From Arthrobacter sp. FW306-07-I (GTDB lineage Bacteria; Actinomycetota; Actinomycetes; Actinomycetales; Micrococcaceae), in contig NZ_CP084550.1 of the NCBI RefSeq assembly GCF_021800405.1, forward strand, positions 2,976,001 through 3,040,000: DNA of 64,000 nt. The letters are read 5' to 3'. Within the stretch, counting starts at the first letter, position 1. Each line of letters starts with the position of its first letter. Positions 36,054 through 45,130 of this stretch are shown here, piece after piece. Both the position numbers and the translations under genes were made by a program. The notes under the pieces are model-generated. The model was not told the origin of the DNA. It worked only from the letters and a program-made list of their open reading frames with translations, and ran no database searches.

Positions 36054-36276
36054 GGTGCGGACTTACCTGTTCTCTTGGACGGGCTGCTTTCAGCACCGCG
36101 ACACTGCCATCAGCACGCTGATAGTTACGGTAACCCAAACGGGGGCGGCCTTCAGCAGCTAAAGCCCCAATCCCCGCAAAGGAATCCCTACTGTGACCAT
36201 TCGGTACCCTGTCCTGCACGGATGGGTGTCCGGGATGGGACGCGCACCACTCCTGTTGAGGTGGCATCAGCGCGCC

Positions 36277-36282
36277 TAGAGT
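36277..36282 (+). promoter_or_regulatory. -10 element of leaderless pirin promoter
   Basis: TAGAGT, 6 bases before the GTG at 36289; TTGAGG at 36256-36261 is a possible -35 box with a short 15-base spacer. Confidence 0.6.
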
Positions 36283-36288
36283 AAAGGC

Positions 36289-37311
36289 GTGACCAACTTG
36301 GAAATTTCACCCCAGGAAGAGCTGTGCCCGCCTGCCGCTGCCGAAGGCACCCCGGGCCCGTGCCTGCAGCTGTGGCCGGAGCGCGAAGTGCCGCTGGGCG
36401 GAGTCCGCGCCATGAACGTCAAACGCACGCTGCCCCAGCGCGGACTGCCGACGATCGGTGCCTGGTGCTTCCTGGACAGCTTTGGCCCCGACCGGACCGC
36501 CATGTCTGTCCTCCCGCACCCCCACATTGGGCTCCAGACGGTGACCTGGCCCCTGGCGGGGCACATCCGGCACCGGGACAGTGTGGGCAGCGATGTGGTG
36601 GTGCGTCCGGGCGAGCTGAACATCATGACTGCGGGGCAGGGCGTGTCGCACTCGGAGTTCGCGGTGCTTCCTTCCGACGGCGGCCAGGAGTTGCCGCTGC
36701 AGCGGGGACTTCAGCTGTGGGTTGCCCTTCCCGACGGGGACCGGCACAGGGAACCGGCGTTCGAACAGCACCGCGAGCTGCCGCGCGCCGCCGGCCAGGG
36801 TTTTACCGCCACCGTGATGGTGGGAAAGCTTGCCGGAGTGGCGTCCCCGGCAACGATGTACTCGCCAATCGTCGGCGCTGACGTTTCCTGTGAAGGGGAG
36901 GCGGTGCTCCCGCTGGAGCCCGCGTTCGAGCACGGCATCCTGGTGCTCGACGGCGGCCTGGCGGTGGACGGGCAGGAACTGCCGGCGGGGCCGCTGGGCT
37001 ACCTGGGCACCGGCCGCAGCGAGCTGCGGATGCAGGCGCGTCCTGGCACGCGCTTCCTGTTGATCGGCGGTGAGCCGTTCGGTGAGGAACTGCTGATGTG
37101 GTGGAACTTTGTGGGCCGCACCCACGACGAAGTGGAACAGGCCCGGGATGACTGGGAAGCGCAGGCGGGGCTGCCGGACACCGAAACGGCCGCCGCCCGC
37201 TACGGCCTGGTGCCCGGGCACGGTCCGGACGCCGGGGCGGAGGCAGGACGCATCCCGGCTCCCCCGCTTCCCGGCGTTCGGCTGACACCCCGCAAACGGT
37301 CCGTCAGCTAG
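36289..37311 (+). CDS. Pirin family protein
   Basis: 340 residues, two cupin barrels. The metal ligands of the N-terminal pirin barrel are visible as His residues in LPHPHIGLQTVTW and in GQGVSHSEFA (about residues 70-125). The second half matches the pirin C-terminal domain (EELLMWWNFVGRTHDEVEQARDDW). Some bacterial pirins act as quercetinases, and others bind metabolic enzymes; neither can be assigned here. GTG start without a ribosome site, apparently leaderless. Confidence 0.93.
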   Translation: MTNLEISPQEELCPPAAAEGTPGPCLQLWPEREVPLGGVRAMNVKRTLPQRGLPTIGAWCFLDSFGPDRTAMSVLPHPHIGLQTVTWPLAGHIRHRDSVGSDVVVRPGELNIMTAGQGVSHSEFAVLPSDGGQELPLQRGLQLWVALPDGDRHREPAFEQHRELPRAAGQGFTATVMVGKLAGVASPATMYSPIVGADVSCEGEAVLPLEPAFEHGILVLDGGLAVDGQELPAGPLGYLGTGRSELRMQARPGTRFLLIGGEPFGEELLMWWNFVGRTHDEVEQARDDWEAQAGLPDTETAAARYGLVPGHGPDAGAEAGRIPAPPLPGVRLTPRKRSVS

Positions 37312-37328
37312 GAGTCCTGCCTAAAGGG

Positions 37329-38309
37329 TCAGGCGGGCTCTGCCAGGAGCTGCAGGACACCAAACACCGGTTCCTGGTCCAGGACCCGCACATCCATGAT
37401 TCCGGCTGCGGCAAGGTTCCGGCGGAATGACTCCTGCAGGGGAGCAACATTCATCCCCAGCCCGCCCCCCAGGATCACCGGCCCGTCGATTTTCAGCTGG
37501 CCCAGCACCTGTTCCGCCAGGGCAGCAAGGTCCTGCCCGGCCCGGGCCAGCAGGGCTGCACTGTCCTGGTGCCCGGCAGCTGCCGCCTCCACCACGTGCC
37601 GGGCCTGCTGCGCCCAGAAGCGGCGCCCGGTGTCCGGGGAGTGGAACAGCGCTATCAGCTTGTTGGGGTGGTCCAGCCCGCAGGACCGCAGAAGGGCTGC
37701 GGTGAGCTGGTCGATGGGCAGGCCCTGGTTCATCCTGCGGAGGCTGTGCCGCACCGCTTCGCGGCCCAGCCAATAGCCGCTGCCTTCATCCCCCAGCAGG
37801 TAACCCCAGCCGCCGGCCCGGGCCTCGCCGCCGTCGGCATTGCGTCCCCAGGCCGCTGAGCCCGTCCCTGCGATGACGGCCACCCCGGTGCCGGCCCGGC
37901 CTGCCGCCAGCAGCAAACGCGAGTCGTGGACAACGGTGACGCGTGCTTGCGGGGCCAGCGGCTGGATCAGGGCAGCCAGGGCTGCAGCGTCCTCGTCGGT
38001 ATCGATTCCGCCCGAGCCCGCATACACCCGGTCCACACGTCCTCCGCCGATCCGGGCAAACAGCTCCGCGAGGTTGCGGGCCGCCTGTTCACGGGTGACG
38101 TTCTGGACGTTGGAGCTGCCTGCCGAGTCGTCCGCGACAGGCCGGCCGTCCTCAAAGCGGACCCCGTGGGTTTTGGTGCCCCCGATGTCCAGCCCGATCG
38201 TGATGCCGTGAAGCGGGTTTACAGGAAGCGGGTTGCCCTGCTGCGGGTCGCTTGGCGCTTCCGCGGCCGGCTCGACGGGATGGGCGAAAGTGTTCTGGGT
38301 GTTCGTCAC
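37329..38309 (-). CDS. N-acetylglucosamine kinase-like protein (BadF/BadG ATPase family)
   Basis: 326 residues. Actin-like ATPase fold: phosphate-1 loop GLDIGGTKTHGV (about 39-50), connect region, phosphate-2 VAVIAGTGSAAWG and the glycine-rich WGYLLGDEGSGYWLGREAV that typifies eukaryotic-type N-acetylglucosamine kinases and BcrAD-type ATPases. It probably phosphorylates an amino sugar for wall recycling. The first about 35 residues are a Pro/Asn-rich extension. GTG start with a TACCCT box 6 bases upstream. Convergent with the pirin gene. Confidence 0.85.
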   Translation of the reverse strand: MTNTQNTFAHPVEPAAEAPSDPQQGNPLPVNPLHGITIGLDIGGTKTHGVRFEDGRPVADDSAGSSNVQNVTREQAARNLAELFARIGGGRVDRVYAGSGGIDTDEDAAALAALIQPLAPQARVTVVHDSRLLLAAGRAGTGVAVIAGTGSAAWGRNADGGEARAGGWGYLLGDEGSGYWLGREAVRHSLRRMNQGLPIDQLTAALLRSCGLDHPNKLIALFHSPDTGRRFWAQQARHVVEAAAAGHQDSAALLARAGQDLAALAEQVLGQLKIDGPVILGGGLGMNVAPLQESFRRNLAAAGIMDVRVLDQEPVFGVLQLLAEPA

Positions 38310-38315
38310 GTCACA

Positions 38316-38321
38316 AGGGTA
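38316..38321 (-). promoter_or_regulatory. -10 element of leaderless promoter (kinase gene)
   Basis: TACCCT on the minus strand, 6 bases before the GTG at 38309. Confidence 0.55.
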
Positions 38322-38402
38322 CTTGCGGGGAGGGCGTGCCGTGCGGCACCCGGCCGCGCCTGGCCCCGGCCGGCGCGCTCCGCCGTCGGCCGTCTTACTT
38401 GC

Positions 38403-39377
38403 TCAGCGGCCCGCCCTGGTGACCAGCCCAGCCAACAGGCCCGGACCTTGGGAGACCACCAGTTCGCGGAAGAGCCTGGCCGGAACAGGTTCGCTTTCGG
38501 GCTTCCGGCGCCGCCAGCTCACGCCGACCTCCCTAAAGGCGAGCGGGGAATCCAGTGGCACTTCCACCCACCCCAGGTCGCCCGTTTCGGGGCGCAGTGT
38601 GCGGCCCGGCGCCTCACCGCCCGGCGGGAGGACGCTGACGCCGAGGCCTGCCGCGACCAGTCCGCGGACCGTGTGGGAATCCTGGCTTTCAAAGGCGATC
38701 CGCGGGCGGTACCCGGCCTCGCGGAACAGTGCATCGGTGAGGGACCGCAGCCCGTACCCGGGCCCCAGGGCAACGAACGGCTCGGTCCGGATATCGGCCA
38801 CGGCCGCCATCCGCTTCCGCGCCAGCGGGTGTCCATGATGCACCACCAGCCGGAGCGGCTCACGGTACAGCGGCGCCGAATCAAGGTTCTTCCCGGGTGG
38901 GGCCACGGGCGCGGTGAGGGCAAGGTCGGCTTCGCCGGAAGCAAGCTCCTCCAAACAGCTGTTCCGGGCGCCCTGGCTAAGCCGGAAGGCGGTTCCGGGG
39001 TGTCGGGTACGGAAGGCGCTGATCAGCAGGGGCAGGGTGGCTTCGCCGAATGTGTGCTGGAAGGACACAGACACAGTGCCCCTGACCACCTGGGACTCGT
39101 TCCGGACCAGGTCCAGCCCGGCCTGGAACTCCGCCAGCGCGTGCTCGATGTAAGGCAGAAGCGTGCGGGCAGCGGGAGTCAGGCGGACCCCGCGCCCGTC
39201 CCGGACCAGGAGTTCGGTGCCGACGGCGGCGCTGGCCCGGGCCAGTGCCCTGCTCACCGTTGACTGGGGTACTCCAAGCAACTCGGCTGTCTCCGTCACA
39301 TGCTCGGTGCGGCCCAGCTCGGCCAGTACCGGCAGGAGCGGCAGCAGCTGCGCCAACTGTTTCCGGTCCGGTTCCAT
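38403..39377 (-). CDS. LysR family transcriptional regulator
   Basis: 324 residues. Winged helix-turn-helix at residues 10-65 (LAQLLPLLPVLAELGRTEHVTETAELLGVPQSTVSRALARASAAV by position), then the effector-binding domain. It is divergent from an MFS exporter gene, the same arrangement as ynfL/ynfM of E. coli, and a T-N11-A box lies between them. It probably regulates that transporter; the effector is unknown. Confidence 0.92.
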   Translation of the reverse strand: MEPDRKQLAQLLPLLPVLAELGRTEHVTETAELLGVPQSTVSRALARASAAVGTELLVRDGRGVRLTPAARTLLPYIEHALAEFQAGLDLVRNESQVVRGTVSVSFQHTFGEATLPLLISAFRTRHPGTAFRLSQGARNSCLEELASGEADLALTAPVAPPGKNLDSAPLYREPLRLVVHHGHPLARKRMAAVADIRTEPFVALGPGYGLRSLTDALFREAGYRPRIAFESQDSHTVRGLVAAGLGVSVLPPGGEAPGRTLRPETGDLGWVEVPLDSPLAFREVGVSWRRRKPESEPVPARLFRELVVSQGPGLLAGLVTRAGR

Positions 39378-39433
39378 TGCTGCCTTACCTTTGCCTCGAA
39401 TGACCCACTATCGATATCAGTTTGACAGGAAAG

Positions 39434-39448
39434 ATGCATTGGAAGCAT
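39434..39448. promoter_or_regulatory. LysR-type T-N11-A box
   Basis: ATGC-N7-GCAT is a dyad containing T-N11-A, the hallmark of LysR regulator sites. It lies in the divergent region between the lysR gene and the MFS gene. A second small palindrome, TATCGATA, is at 39410-39417. The dyad overlaps one possible upstream start of the MFS gene, which favours the later start. Confidence 0.5.
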
Positions 39449-39475
39449 CCATTTCGGGAGGACTACGCTGGCTGG

Positions 39476-40714
39476 ATGCGACAGAAGGCACCAGCCGGCA
39501 CCGGCCCCTCACCCGTCTGGAGTGGGCATCCCAAGGGATCGCGGGACTACGGCCGCGTCCTCGCCGGACTGGCGTGCGCCGGTGTGGCCACTTTCGCGCA
39601 GCTTTACGCCACCCAGGCGGTCCTGCCGCTCATGGCGGCCGACTTGGACATCACTGCTGCCGAGGCCGCCCTCACCATCTCCCTGTCCACCATGGGGCTG
39701 GCCGCCACGGTGATCCCCTGGTCCTTCCTGGCAGACCGCATTGGCCGGGTGAAGGCCATGATGTGGGGCATCACGGCGGCCACCGTCCTGGGCCTGCTGG
39801 TGCCGTTGTCCGCGAACTTCACCATGCTGCTTGTGCTGCGGCTACTGGAGGGGATGGCCCTGGGCGGCATTCCCGCCATCGCCATTGCCTACCTCAACGA
39901 AGAGGTCAGCAAAGCCCATGCCGCGTTGGCTGCAGGAAGCTATGTTGCCGGCACCACCCTTGGCGGCCTGTCAGGCCGGCTCGTAGCGGGGCCGGTTGGT
40001 GAACTCTGGGGCTGGCGCTCGGCGGCCTTGGCCGTGTCCCTGCTGGCGACCGTTGCCGCCGTCGTATTCCTTGTCCTGGTGCCCCGGGCCCGGGGATTCG
40101 TTCCGGCCCAGGCCGCCGGCCTCCGGAACGCCATTCAGACGCTCGCCGCCCATCTTCGGAATGTCCGGCTGCTGGCCATTTACGCCCAGGCCTTCCTGAT
40201 GATGGGCGGGTTCGTGGCCGTCTACAACTATCTGGGTTTCCGGCTGTCCGCTGCGCCGTTCGGGCTCCCGGCCACCGTGATCAGCCTGATCTTCCTGGCC
40301 TACCTGTCCGGAACTGTTTCCTCCCGCTGGGCTGCGGGCCTGACCACAAGGTATGGCCGTCGGAACGTCCTGCTCGCGGGACTTGCGCTTGCAGTGGCCG
40401 GCCTCGCCCTGACCCTCACCCCGTCCCTGGTGCTGATCCTGTCCGGGCTGGTGGTGTTCACCGGGGGCTTCTTCGCCGCCCACAGCATCGGGTCCGGGTG
40501 GACCGGCGCCATCGCCAGTACCGGCCGGGCCCAGGCGGCCTCGCTGTACAACCTGGCCTACTACCTGGGCTCCAGCCTCCTTGGATGGGCGGGCGGCCTG
40601 GTCTTCCAGGCGTGGGGCTGGGGCGCCCTGGCGGGAGCCGTCATGGCGCTGGCCTGCGTCACTGCCGCAACTGTCGCCGTCGTCCATCCCCGGGCCGAAA
40701 CAGCCCCTTCCTGA
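39476..40714 (+). CDS. MFS transporter (YnfM-like exporter)
   Basis: 412 residues, 12 predicted helices. Motif A of the major facilitator family appears as FLADRIGRVKAMMWG between helices 2 and 3. The first helix begins VLAGLACAGVATFAQLYATQAVLPLMA. Start uncertain: ATG 39476 (GGAGG 14 bases before) is preferred; ATG 39434 would lie inside the regulatory dyad. Pairs with the divergent LysR regulator. Probably a small-molecule or drug exporter; substrate unknown. Confidence 0.88.
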   Translation: MRQKAPAGTGPSPVWSGHPKGSRDYGRVLAGLACAGVATFAQLYATQAVLPLMAADLDITAAEAALTISLSTMGLAATVIPWSFLADRIGRVKAMMWGITAATVLGLLVPLSANFTMLLVLRLLEGMALGGIPAIAIAYLNEEVSKAHAALAAGSYVAGTTLGGLSGRLVAGPVGELWGWRSAALAVSLLATVAAVVFLVLVPRARGFVPAQAAGLRNAIQTLAAHLRNVRLLAIYAQAFLMMGGFVAVYNYLGFRLSAAPFGLPATVISLIFLAYLSGTVSSRWAAGLTTRYGRRNVLLAGLALAVAGLALTLTPSLVLILSGLVVFTGGFFAAHSIGSGWTGAIASTGRAQAASLYNLAYYLGSSLLGWAGGLVFQAWGWGALAGAVMALACVTAATVAVVHPRAETAPS

Positions 40715-40856
40715 GGTCCGCCGCGCCGTCCGTGAATTAAGCGGCTTCCCCAGCTCTAAAAGGGGCTTGGATATTCGGCAGGGCACGCCCGGGCTGAGCG
40801 GATGGCGACGATTCTGCGGTCTAGGATGAACGAAAGATCGCGTGGAAGGAACCGCA

Positions 40857-41360
40857 GTGAGTACGAATCCCAGGAACCCCAGGCCCGGGCCACATCTTGA
40901 ACCGCTCGACGCCATCGACGAACGGCTCCTGGAAGCCCTCGTCTCTGACGCGAGGATTTCCAACAAACAGCTCGCCGAACTGGTGGGGATCGCTCCATCC
41001 ACGGCCCTGATGCGCACCCGGGCGCTGTCTGAACGGGGCATCGTGCAGGGCTATGAGGCGAAGCTGAACCTGTCGGCCATCGGCAGGTCTGTGCAGGCGC
41101 TGGTGGCCGTGCGGCTCCGCGCCCACGACCGGGACCAAATCGACCGCTTCACCGCACGCGTGCCGCACCTGCCGGCCGTGCTCTCCACCTTCCACACCTC
41201 AGGTTCGGTGGACTACCTGCTGCACATCGCCGTCGGAAGCACCGAAGACCTGCGGGACTGGGTCCTGGACAACCTCGCCACCGATCCCGTGGTGGGGCAC
41301 ACCGAGACCACCCTGGTCTTCGAACACATCCAGGGCAACCACGGGCCCCTTCCCGACTAG
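40857..41360 (+). CDS. Lrp/AsnC family transcriptional regulator
   Basis: 167 residues. N-terminal helix-turn-helix (DAIDERLLEALVSDARISNKQLAELVGIAPSTALMRTRALSERGIV, about residues 20-65) and a RAM effector domain with VPHLPAVLSTFHTSGSVDYLLHIAV. GTG at 40857 is chosen because AAGGA lies 7 bases before it. An about 17-residue Pro-rich stretch precedes the helices. Convergent with an MFS gene; probably amino-acid responsive. Confidence 0.92.
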   Translation: MSTNPRNPRPGPHLEPLDAIDERLLEALVSDARISNKQLAELVGIAPSTALMRTRALSERGIVQGYEAKLNLSAIGRSVQALVAVRLRAHDRDQIDRFTARVPHLPAVLSTFHTSGSVDYLLHIAVGSTEDLRDWVLDNLATDPVVGHTETTLVFEHIQGNHGPLPD

Positions 41361-41391
41361 CCCTGCCCTGCTCATTTGGGGAGGCGGGGTG

Positions 41392-42636
41392 TCACTTTCG
41401 CTGCCGGACGGCCATGGCTGCGAGCGTCCAGGCTGACAGGCCAAGGGCCGCGACGCCGCACAGCAGGACGAAGCCTTGGACGGCCGGCGCCATCCCGAAC
41501 GCCGCGCTGGCCCAGCCAAGGCCCAGGACCGGCACCGCACTCCCCAGGTAGGTGATGACGTAGACGGTGCTGATGATCTGGGCATGGCGGGCGGGCTCCA
41601 CCTTGTCGGCAACGTCGTTAAAGACAATGCGGAACGACAGGCCCTGCCCCAGCCCGGCAGTCACGGCGGCCCCCACCAGCAGCAGGGGGCTGTGCCAGGC
41701 GCCGGCGGCCCCCAGCAGGATGACGGAGACGCCAAGGACTGCGAGCCCGCCCGGGACGGTCAGGCGGCCCCGGACGGTCACCAGCTGGCTCAATGCTGAC
41801 GCGCCCAGTGGCAGGCCGGCCAACACGCCGATCAACGGCCGGGAGTCAGTGCCAAGGACCTGGGCAAAGTAACCCGGTGCCAGGGACAGGGAGAAGCCAA
41901 AGACTGCGAAGCTCAGGAAGCCGACTGCGGACGCCAGCCAGAATGCGCCCCTCGCCTGGCGGGAAACGGAAGGCCGGCGCGGAGCCAGGGCATGCAGCGG
42001 CCGGGACACTGCCGGCACCATGATGGCCGGGCGGGCACGGACCAGGTACAGCGGGACCAGGAGACCGGCAAGCAGCAGAGAGTGGACGACGTACGGGGCC
42101 GTGGTGGGGCCGGGGAGCAGCGACAGCAGCCCGCCGATGACGGGGCCGGCGGCCACTCCCCCGGATGAGGCCAGCAACGTAAAGCGCGATGCCCACTCCG
42201 GACGGGACGGGAGCAGTTCACGGAGGGCAGCGGCGCTTGCCCCGGTGGCCAGCGCGACAGCCATTCCCTGTAGTGCCCGGCCCGCGCACAAGGCGGCCAG
42301 TGTTCCCGCTTCCGCGAAGATCCAGCCGCCCACCAGCCCGGTCAGGACGGCCACCAGGAGCGCAGCACGCCGGCCGATATGGTCCGACCAGTGCCCCGCG
42401 AGCAGCAGCGTTCCCACCAACGCCAGGACGTAGCTGGCAAAAGCGGCGGTCACATCAAGGCTGGACAGGCCCAGGTCGGCCTGCAGCAGCGGGTACAGCG
42501 GCGTGGCCAGGTTGGCGCCCACCAGGAGGAGGAAGATGGCCGCACCGGAAATTACCAGCCGCGCGGTGGTGGAGGCATTCCACCCGCTGGGCATGGCCGT
42601 TACCGGGCGCATCCGCAGTTCGCTGAAGACCGTCAT
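41392..42636 (-). CDS. MFS transporter
   Basis: 414 residues, 12 helices. Motif A is present as GHWSDHIGRRAALLVAV; the region GRALQGMAVALATGASAAALRELLP follows as helices 4-5. It lies between two Lrp-type regulator genes, convergent with one and divergent from the other, so export of an amino acid or related compound is plausible but not shown. TAAGGC 6 bases before the ATG could be a -10 box or a ribosome site. Confidence 0.88.
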   Translation of the reverse strand: MTVFSELRMRPVTAMPSGWNASTTARLVISGAAIFLLLVGANLATPLYPLLQADLGLSSLDVTAAFASYVLALVGTLLLAGHWSDHIGRRAALLVAVLTGLVGGWIFAEAGTLAALCAGRALQGMAVALATGASAAALRELLPSRPEWASRFTLLASSGGVAAGPVIGGLLSLLPGPTTAPYVVHSLLLAGLLVPLYLVRARPAIMVPAVSRPLHALAPRRPSVSRQARGAFWLASAVGFLSFAVFGFSLSLAPGYFAQVLGTDSRPLIGVLAGLPLGASALSQLVTVRGRLTVPGGLAVLGVSVILLGAAGAWHSPLLLVGAAVTAGLGQGLSFRIVFNDVADKVEPARHAQIISTVYVITYLGSAVPVLGLGWASAAFGMAPAVQGFVLLCGVAALGLSAWTLAAMAVRQRK

Positions 42637-42710
42637 TTTGCCGCCTTAGGGATCGCCACGGCAGGTAGTCCTTGTGGGAGCCCGGCGCGGATACAACATT
42701 GATGGTTCAA

Positions 42711-42723
42711 CAGTGCGGCACTG
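42711..42723. promoter_or_regulatory. Inverted repeat upstream of MFS gene
   Basis: CAGTGC-G-GCACTG, a perfect 6+1+6 palindrome in the divergent region, nearer the MFS gene. A TTGA-TGG-TTCAA near-dyad lies just before it. Possible operator. Confidence 0.4.
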
Positions 42724-42752
42724 CTGCCCTATCCATCCATTACTGCGAGGAT

Positions 42753-42773
42753 AATTGAGCAGAATAATCAATT
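42753..42773. promoter_or_regulatory. Candidate Lrp/AsnC operator
   Basis: AATTGA-N9-TCAATT, a perfect 6-bp dyad with an AT-rich centre, in an otherwise GC-rich region, 32 bases before the start of the Lrp gene at 42806. Lrp-family sites are AT-rich imperfect dyads of this size, so autoregulation is likely. Confidence 0.55.
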
Positions 42774-42805
42774 TACGAAGCGCAGCGTGATGGAGAGTGA
42801 CGATC

Positions 42806-43300
42806 TTGAACAAGCTGGATCCCACGGACCTGAAGATCCTCCTGGCCCTCATCAGGGATCCCCGGATCCAGATCGGCGAGCTCAGCGAGTCCCTGGGCAT
42901 CGCCCGCAACACGGCCCAGTCCCGCGTGCGGCGGCTGCTGCGGGCCGGGGTGCTGCGCCCGGGCGGCCGCGAAGTGGACCTGGAGGCGGTGGGCTATGAC
43001 GTGGTGGCGTTCGTGACCATCGAGGTCTCCCACCGTGAGCTCGACGGCGTTGTGGCGGCGCTGCGGCTCATCCCACAGGTCCTGGAAGTCCACGAGATCT
43101 CCGGACGCGGCGACGTATGGTGCCGGGTGGTGGCCACCGACACGCACAACCTCCAGTCGTCCCTCCGGCAGGTCCTGAGGATCAAGGGCGTGATCCGGAC
43201 GGAGACGGTGCTGGCCCTGCACACCCACATCCCCTACCGCACCGAACCCCTTATCAGCGGCCTCAGCAGCGCGACAGCCCCGGCGGCTAGGATTTCCTGA
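42806..43300 (+). CDS. Lrp/AsnC family transcriptional regulator
   Basis: 164 residues. Helix-turn-helix in NKLDPTDLKILLALIRDPRI and IGELSESLGIARNTAQSRVRRLLRAGVL, then a RAM domain (LEVHEISGRGDVWCRVVATD). TTG at 42806 is preferred because GGAG lies 10 bases before it; the in-frame GTG at 42797 is too close to the same site. Its stop is directly adjacent to the corA start, so the two are cotranscribed. Divergent from the MFS exporter. Confidence 0.9.
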   Translation: MNKLDPTDLKILLALIRDPRIQIGELSESLGIARNTAQSRVRRLLRAGVLRPGGREVDLEAVGYDVVAFVTIEVSHRELDGVVAALRLIPQVLEVHEISGRGDVWCRVVATDTHNLQSSLRQVLRIKGVIRTETVLALHTHIPYRTEPLISGLSSATAPAARIS

Positions 43301-44296
43301 ATGACCATCATCGATAACGCCGTCTACGTCAACGGCGTCCGCCACGCAGAGCCTGAAAACCTGGAACAGACCTTTGAGACCCTGGCCCGGCACGGCGGCA
43401 TGGCCTGGATCGGGCTCTACCGGCCCACCGCTGAGGAAATGGCTGCTGTGGCCGCCGAGTTCGGGCTCCACGCCCTCGCGGTGGAGGACGCTGTTTCGGC
43501 CCACCAGCGGCCCAAGCTGGAGCGTTACGATGACAACCTTTTCACGGTACTCCGGCCGGCGCGGTACCTGGATGAGGACGAGACGGTGGAGTTCGGTGAA
43601 CTCCACGTCTTCACGGGCAAGAACTTCGTGGTGACCGTACGGCACGCCGAAACAGCTGGTGTGGCCACCGTTCGACGGCGGCTGGAGGAAAGGCCTGATC
43701 TCCTCCAGTACGGACCCGAAGCGGTGCTGTATGCCCTGCTGGACCGCGTGGTGGACGACTACGCGCCGGTGGTGGCCGGGCTGGAGAACGACATTGACGA
43801 GATCGAGGACCAGCTGTTCAGCGGCGACTCTTCCGTGTCCCGCCGCATCTATGAACTGGCACGTGAAGTCATCCAATTCCAGCGCGCCATCCACCCCCTG
43901 CCGGAGATGCTGGACCAGCTCAAAAGGGGCTTCGAAAAGTACCAGGTTGAAGGCGACCTGCGGCACCGCCTGCGCGATGTGGAAGACCATGTCGAGCGGG
44001 TGATTTCCCGGGCGGATTCCTTCCGGGACCTGCTGCAAAACGCCCTGACCCTGGACGGAACCCTCACGGCGAACCGGCAGAACGAGGCCAGCGCCGAGCA
44101 AAACGAGCAGGTGAAGAAAATTTCCTCTTGGGCTGCCATCCTGTTCGCGCCTTCCTTCGTCGCCGGCATCTACGGGATGAACTTCGACACCATGCCCGAG
44201 CTCCACTGGACCTTCGGCTATCCCTACGCCCTGGTCCTCATGGTTGCCGCCGGGGCGCTCATGTACGGGATCTTCAAAAAGAAGGGCTGGATCTAG
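43301..44296 (+). CDS. corA: Magnesium/cobalt transport protein CorA
   Basis: 331 residues. Large N-terminal cytoplasmic funnel with the long helix (LREVIQFQRAIHPLPEMLDQL region; spelled AREVIQFQRAIHPLPEMLDQ in the protein), then two C-terminal helices with the YGMN signature (FVAGIYGMNFDTMPELHW) between them and KKKGWI at the end. Forms a pentameric divalent-cation channel. It starts directly after the Lrp stop codon. The 3' end overlaps the convergent Pr6Pr gene by 23 bases. Confidence 0.95.
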   Translation: MTIIDNAVYVNGVRHAEPENLEQTFETLARHGGMAWIGLYRPTAEEMAAVAAEFGLHALAVEDAVSAHQRPKLERYDDNLFTVLRPARYLDEDETVEFGELHVFTGKNFVVTVRHAETAGVATVRRRLEERPDLLQYGPEAVLYALLDRVVDDYAPVVAGLENDIDEIEDQLFSGDSSVSRRIYELAREVIQFQRAIHPLPEMLDQLKRGFEKYQVEGDLRHRLRDVEDHVERVISRADSFRDLLQNALTLDGTLTANRQNEASAEQNEQVKKISSWAAILFAPSFVAGIYGMNFDTMPELHWTFGYPYALVLMVAAGALMYGIFKKKGWI

Positions 44297-45029
44297 GAAC
44301 CCTGGCCCGGACGGCCTTCCCGGCTGCCAGCGCCGCCCGCGCGTTGCCCGCGCTGTGCACCAGGACCGCAACTGCCAGGAACGCGGCCAGGACCTGGCCG
44401 GTGGTTGCCAGCACCCTGGGCCAGCCGCCGTCGATGGTGGGGTCAAGGAAGTCGTAGACATACCACCCGTCCAGCCCGCCCCGGATCCACGAGAAGGCCA
44501 GGAACACTACGGGGTAGCCCAGCCACGCAGCGGGCCGCCACCAGGGGCCGCGGACCGTGCGGGTTACCAGGACCCAGTCAAGGGCTGCCACCAACGGGGC
44601 CAGGCGGTGGTGGACAAGCTGCGGCCAGTACAGGTCCCAGGTCCACCAGGGCTCGCCCGGCGGAGCCACGAGCACCACGTAGATGATCCCGGTCATGACC
44701 AGGTACAGGACCAGTCCGCCGAAGAAGTGGTCCCACCAGTACGGCAGCGAGCCGCGCCGCCGTACTCCCGAAATCATCAGGACAAGACCAAAAGCGAGGT
44801 TCCCCTGCACGGTGAATTCCGAATACAGCTGGGCAATGTCCACATCGTTGCCGGGCAGGGTGGCATCCACCGTCTTCTGGACCACTGCGGCGAGGACGGC
44901 CAGCCCTGTGAGGACCCGAAGGACACGGATCCACGGGCGGTCCGGGTGCAGGGCGTGGTTGGCGGCAAGGTTGCGCCGGACCGGAGGAATCAAGGGCGTC
45001 AGGCCGCCCGGCTTCGCTGCAAGGCTCAT
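44274..45029 (-). CDS. Pr6Pr family membrane protein
   Basis: 251 residues with six predicted membrane helices. The pattern FTVQGNLAFGLVLMISG, a WWDHFFGGLVLYLVMTGIIYVVLV helix and HHRLAPLVAALDW matches the Pr6Pr/FAR-17a-like family. Members of unknown function occur in many actinobacteria. No clear ribosome site precedes the ATG. The last 23 bases overlap corA on the other strand. Confidence 0.85.
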   Translation of the reverse strand: MSLAAKPGGLTPLIPPVRRNLAANHALHPDRPWIRVLRVLTGLAVLAAVVQKTVDATLPGNDVDIAQLYSEFTVQGNLAFGLVLMISGVRRRGSLPYWWDHFFGGLVLYLVMTGIIYVVLVAPPGEPWWTWDLYWPQLVHHRLAPLVAALDWVLVTRTVRGPWWRPAAWLGYPVVFLAFSWIRGGLDGWYVYDFLDPTIDGGWPRVLATTGQVLAAFLAVAVLVHSAGNARAALAAGKAVRARVPRSSPSF

Positions 45030-45130
45030 GGAGCCAGCGTGGCGCCGCCGGTACGAAAAGACCAGAGTCCTTGGGCGGTTGGTACCAGCCGCCTACCTGG
45101 CCGCACAGCAGCCCGGCAGGCGGATGATGA

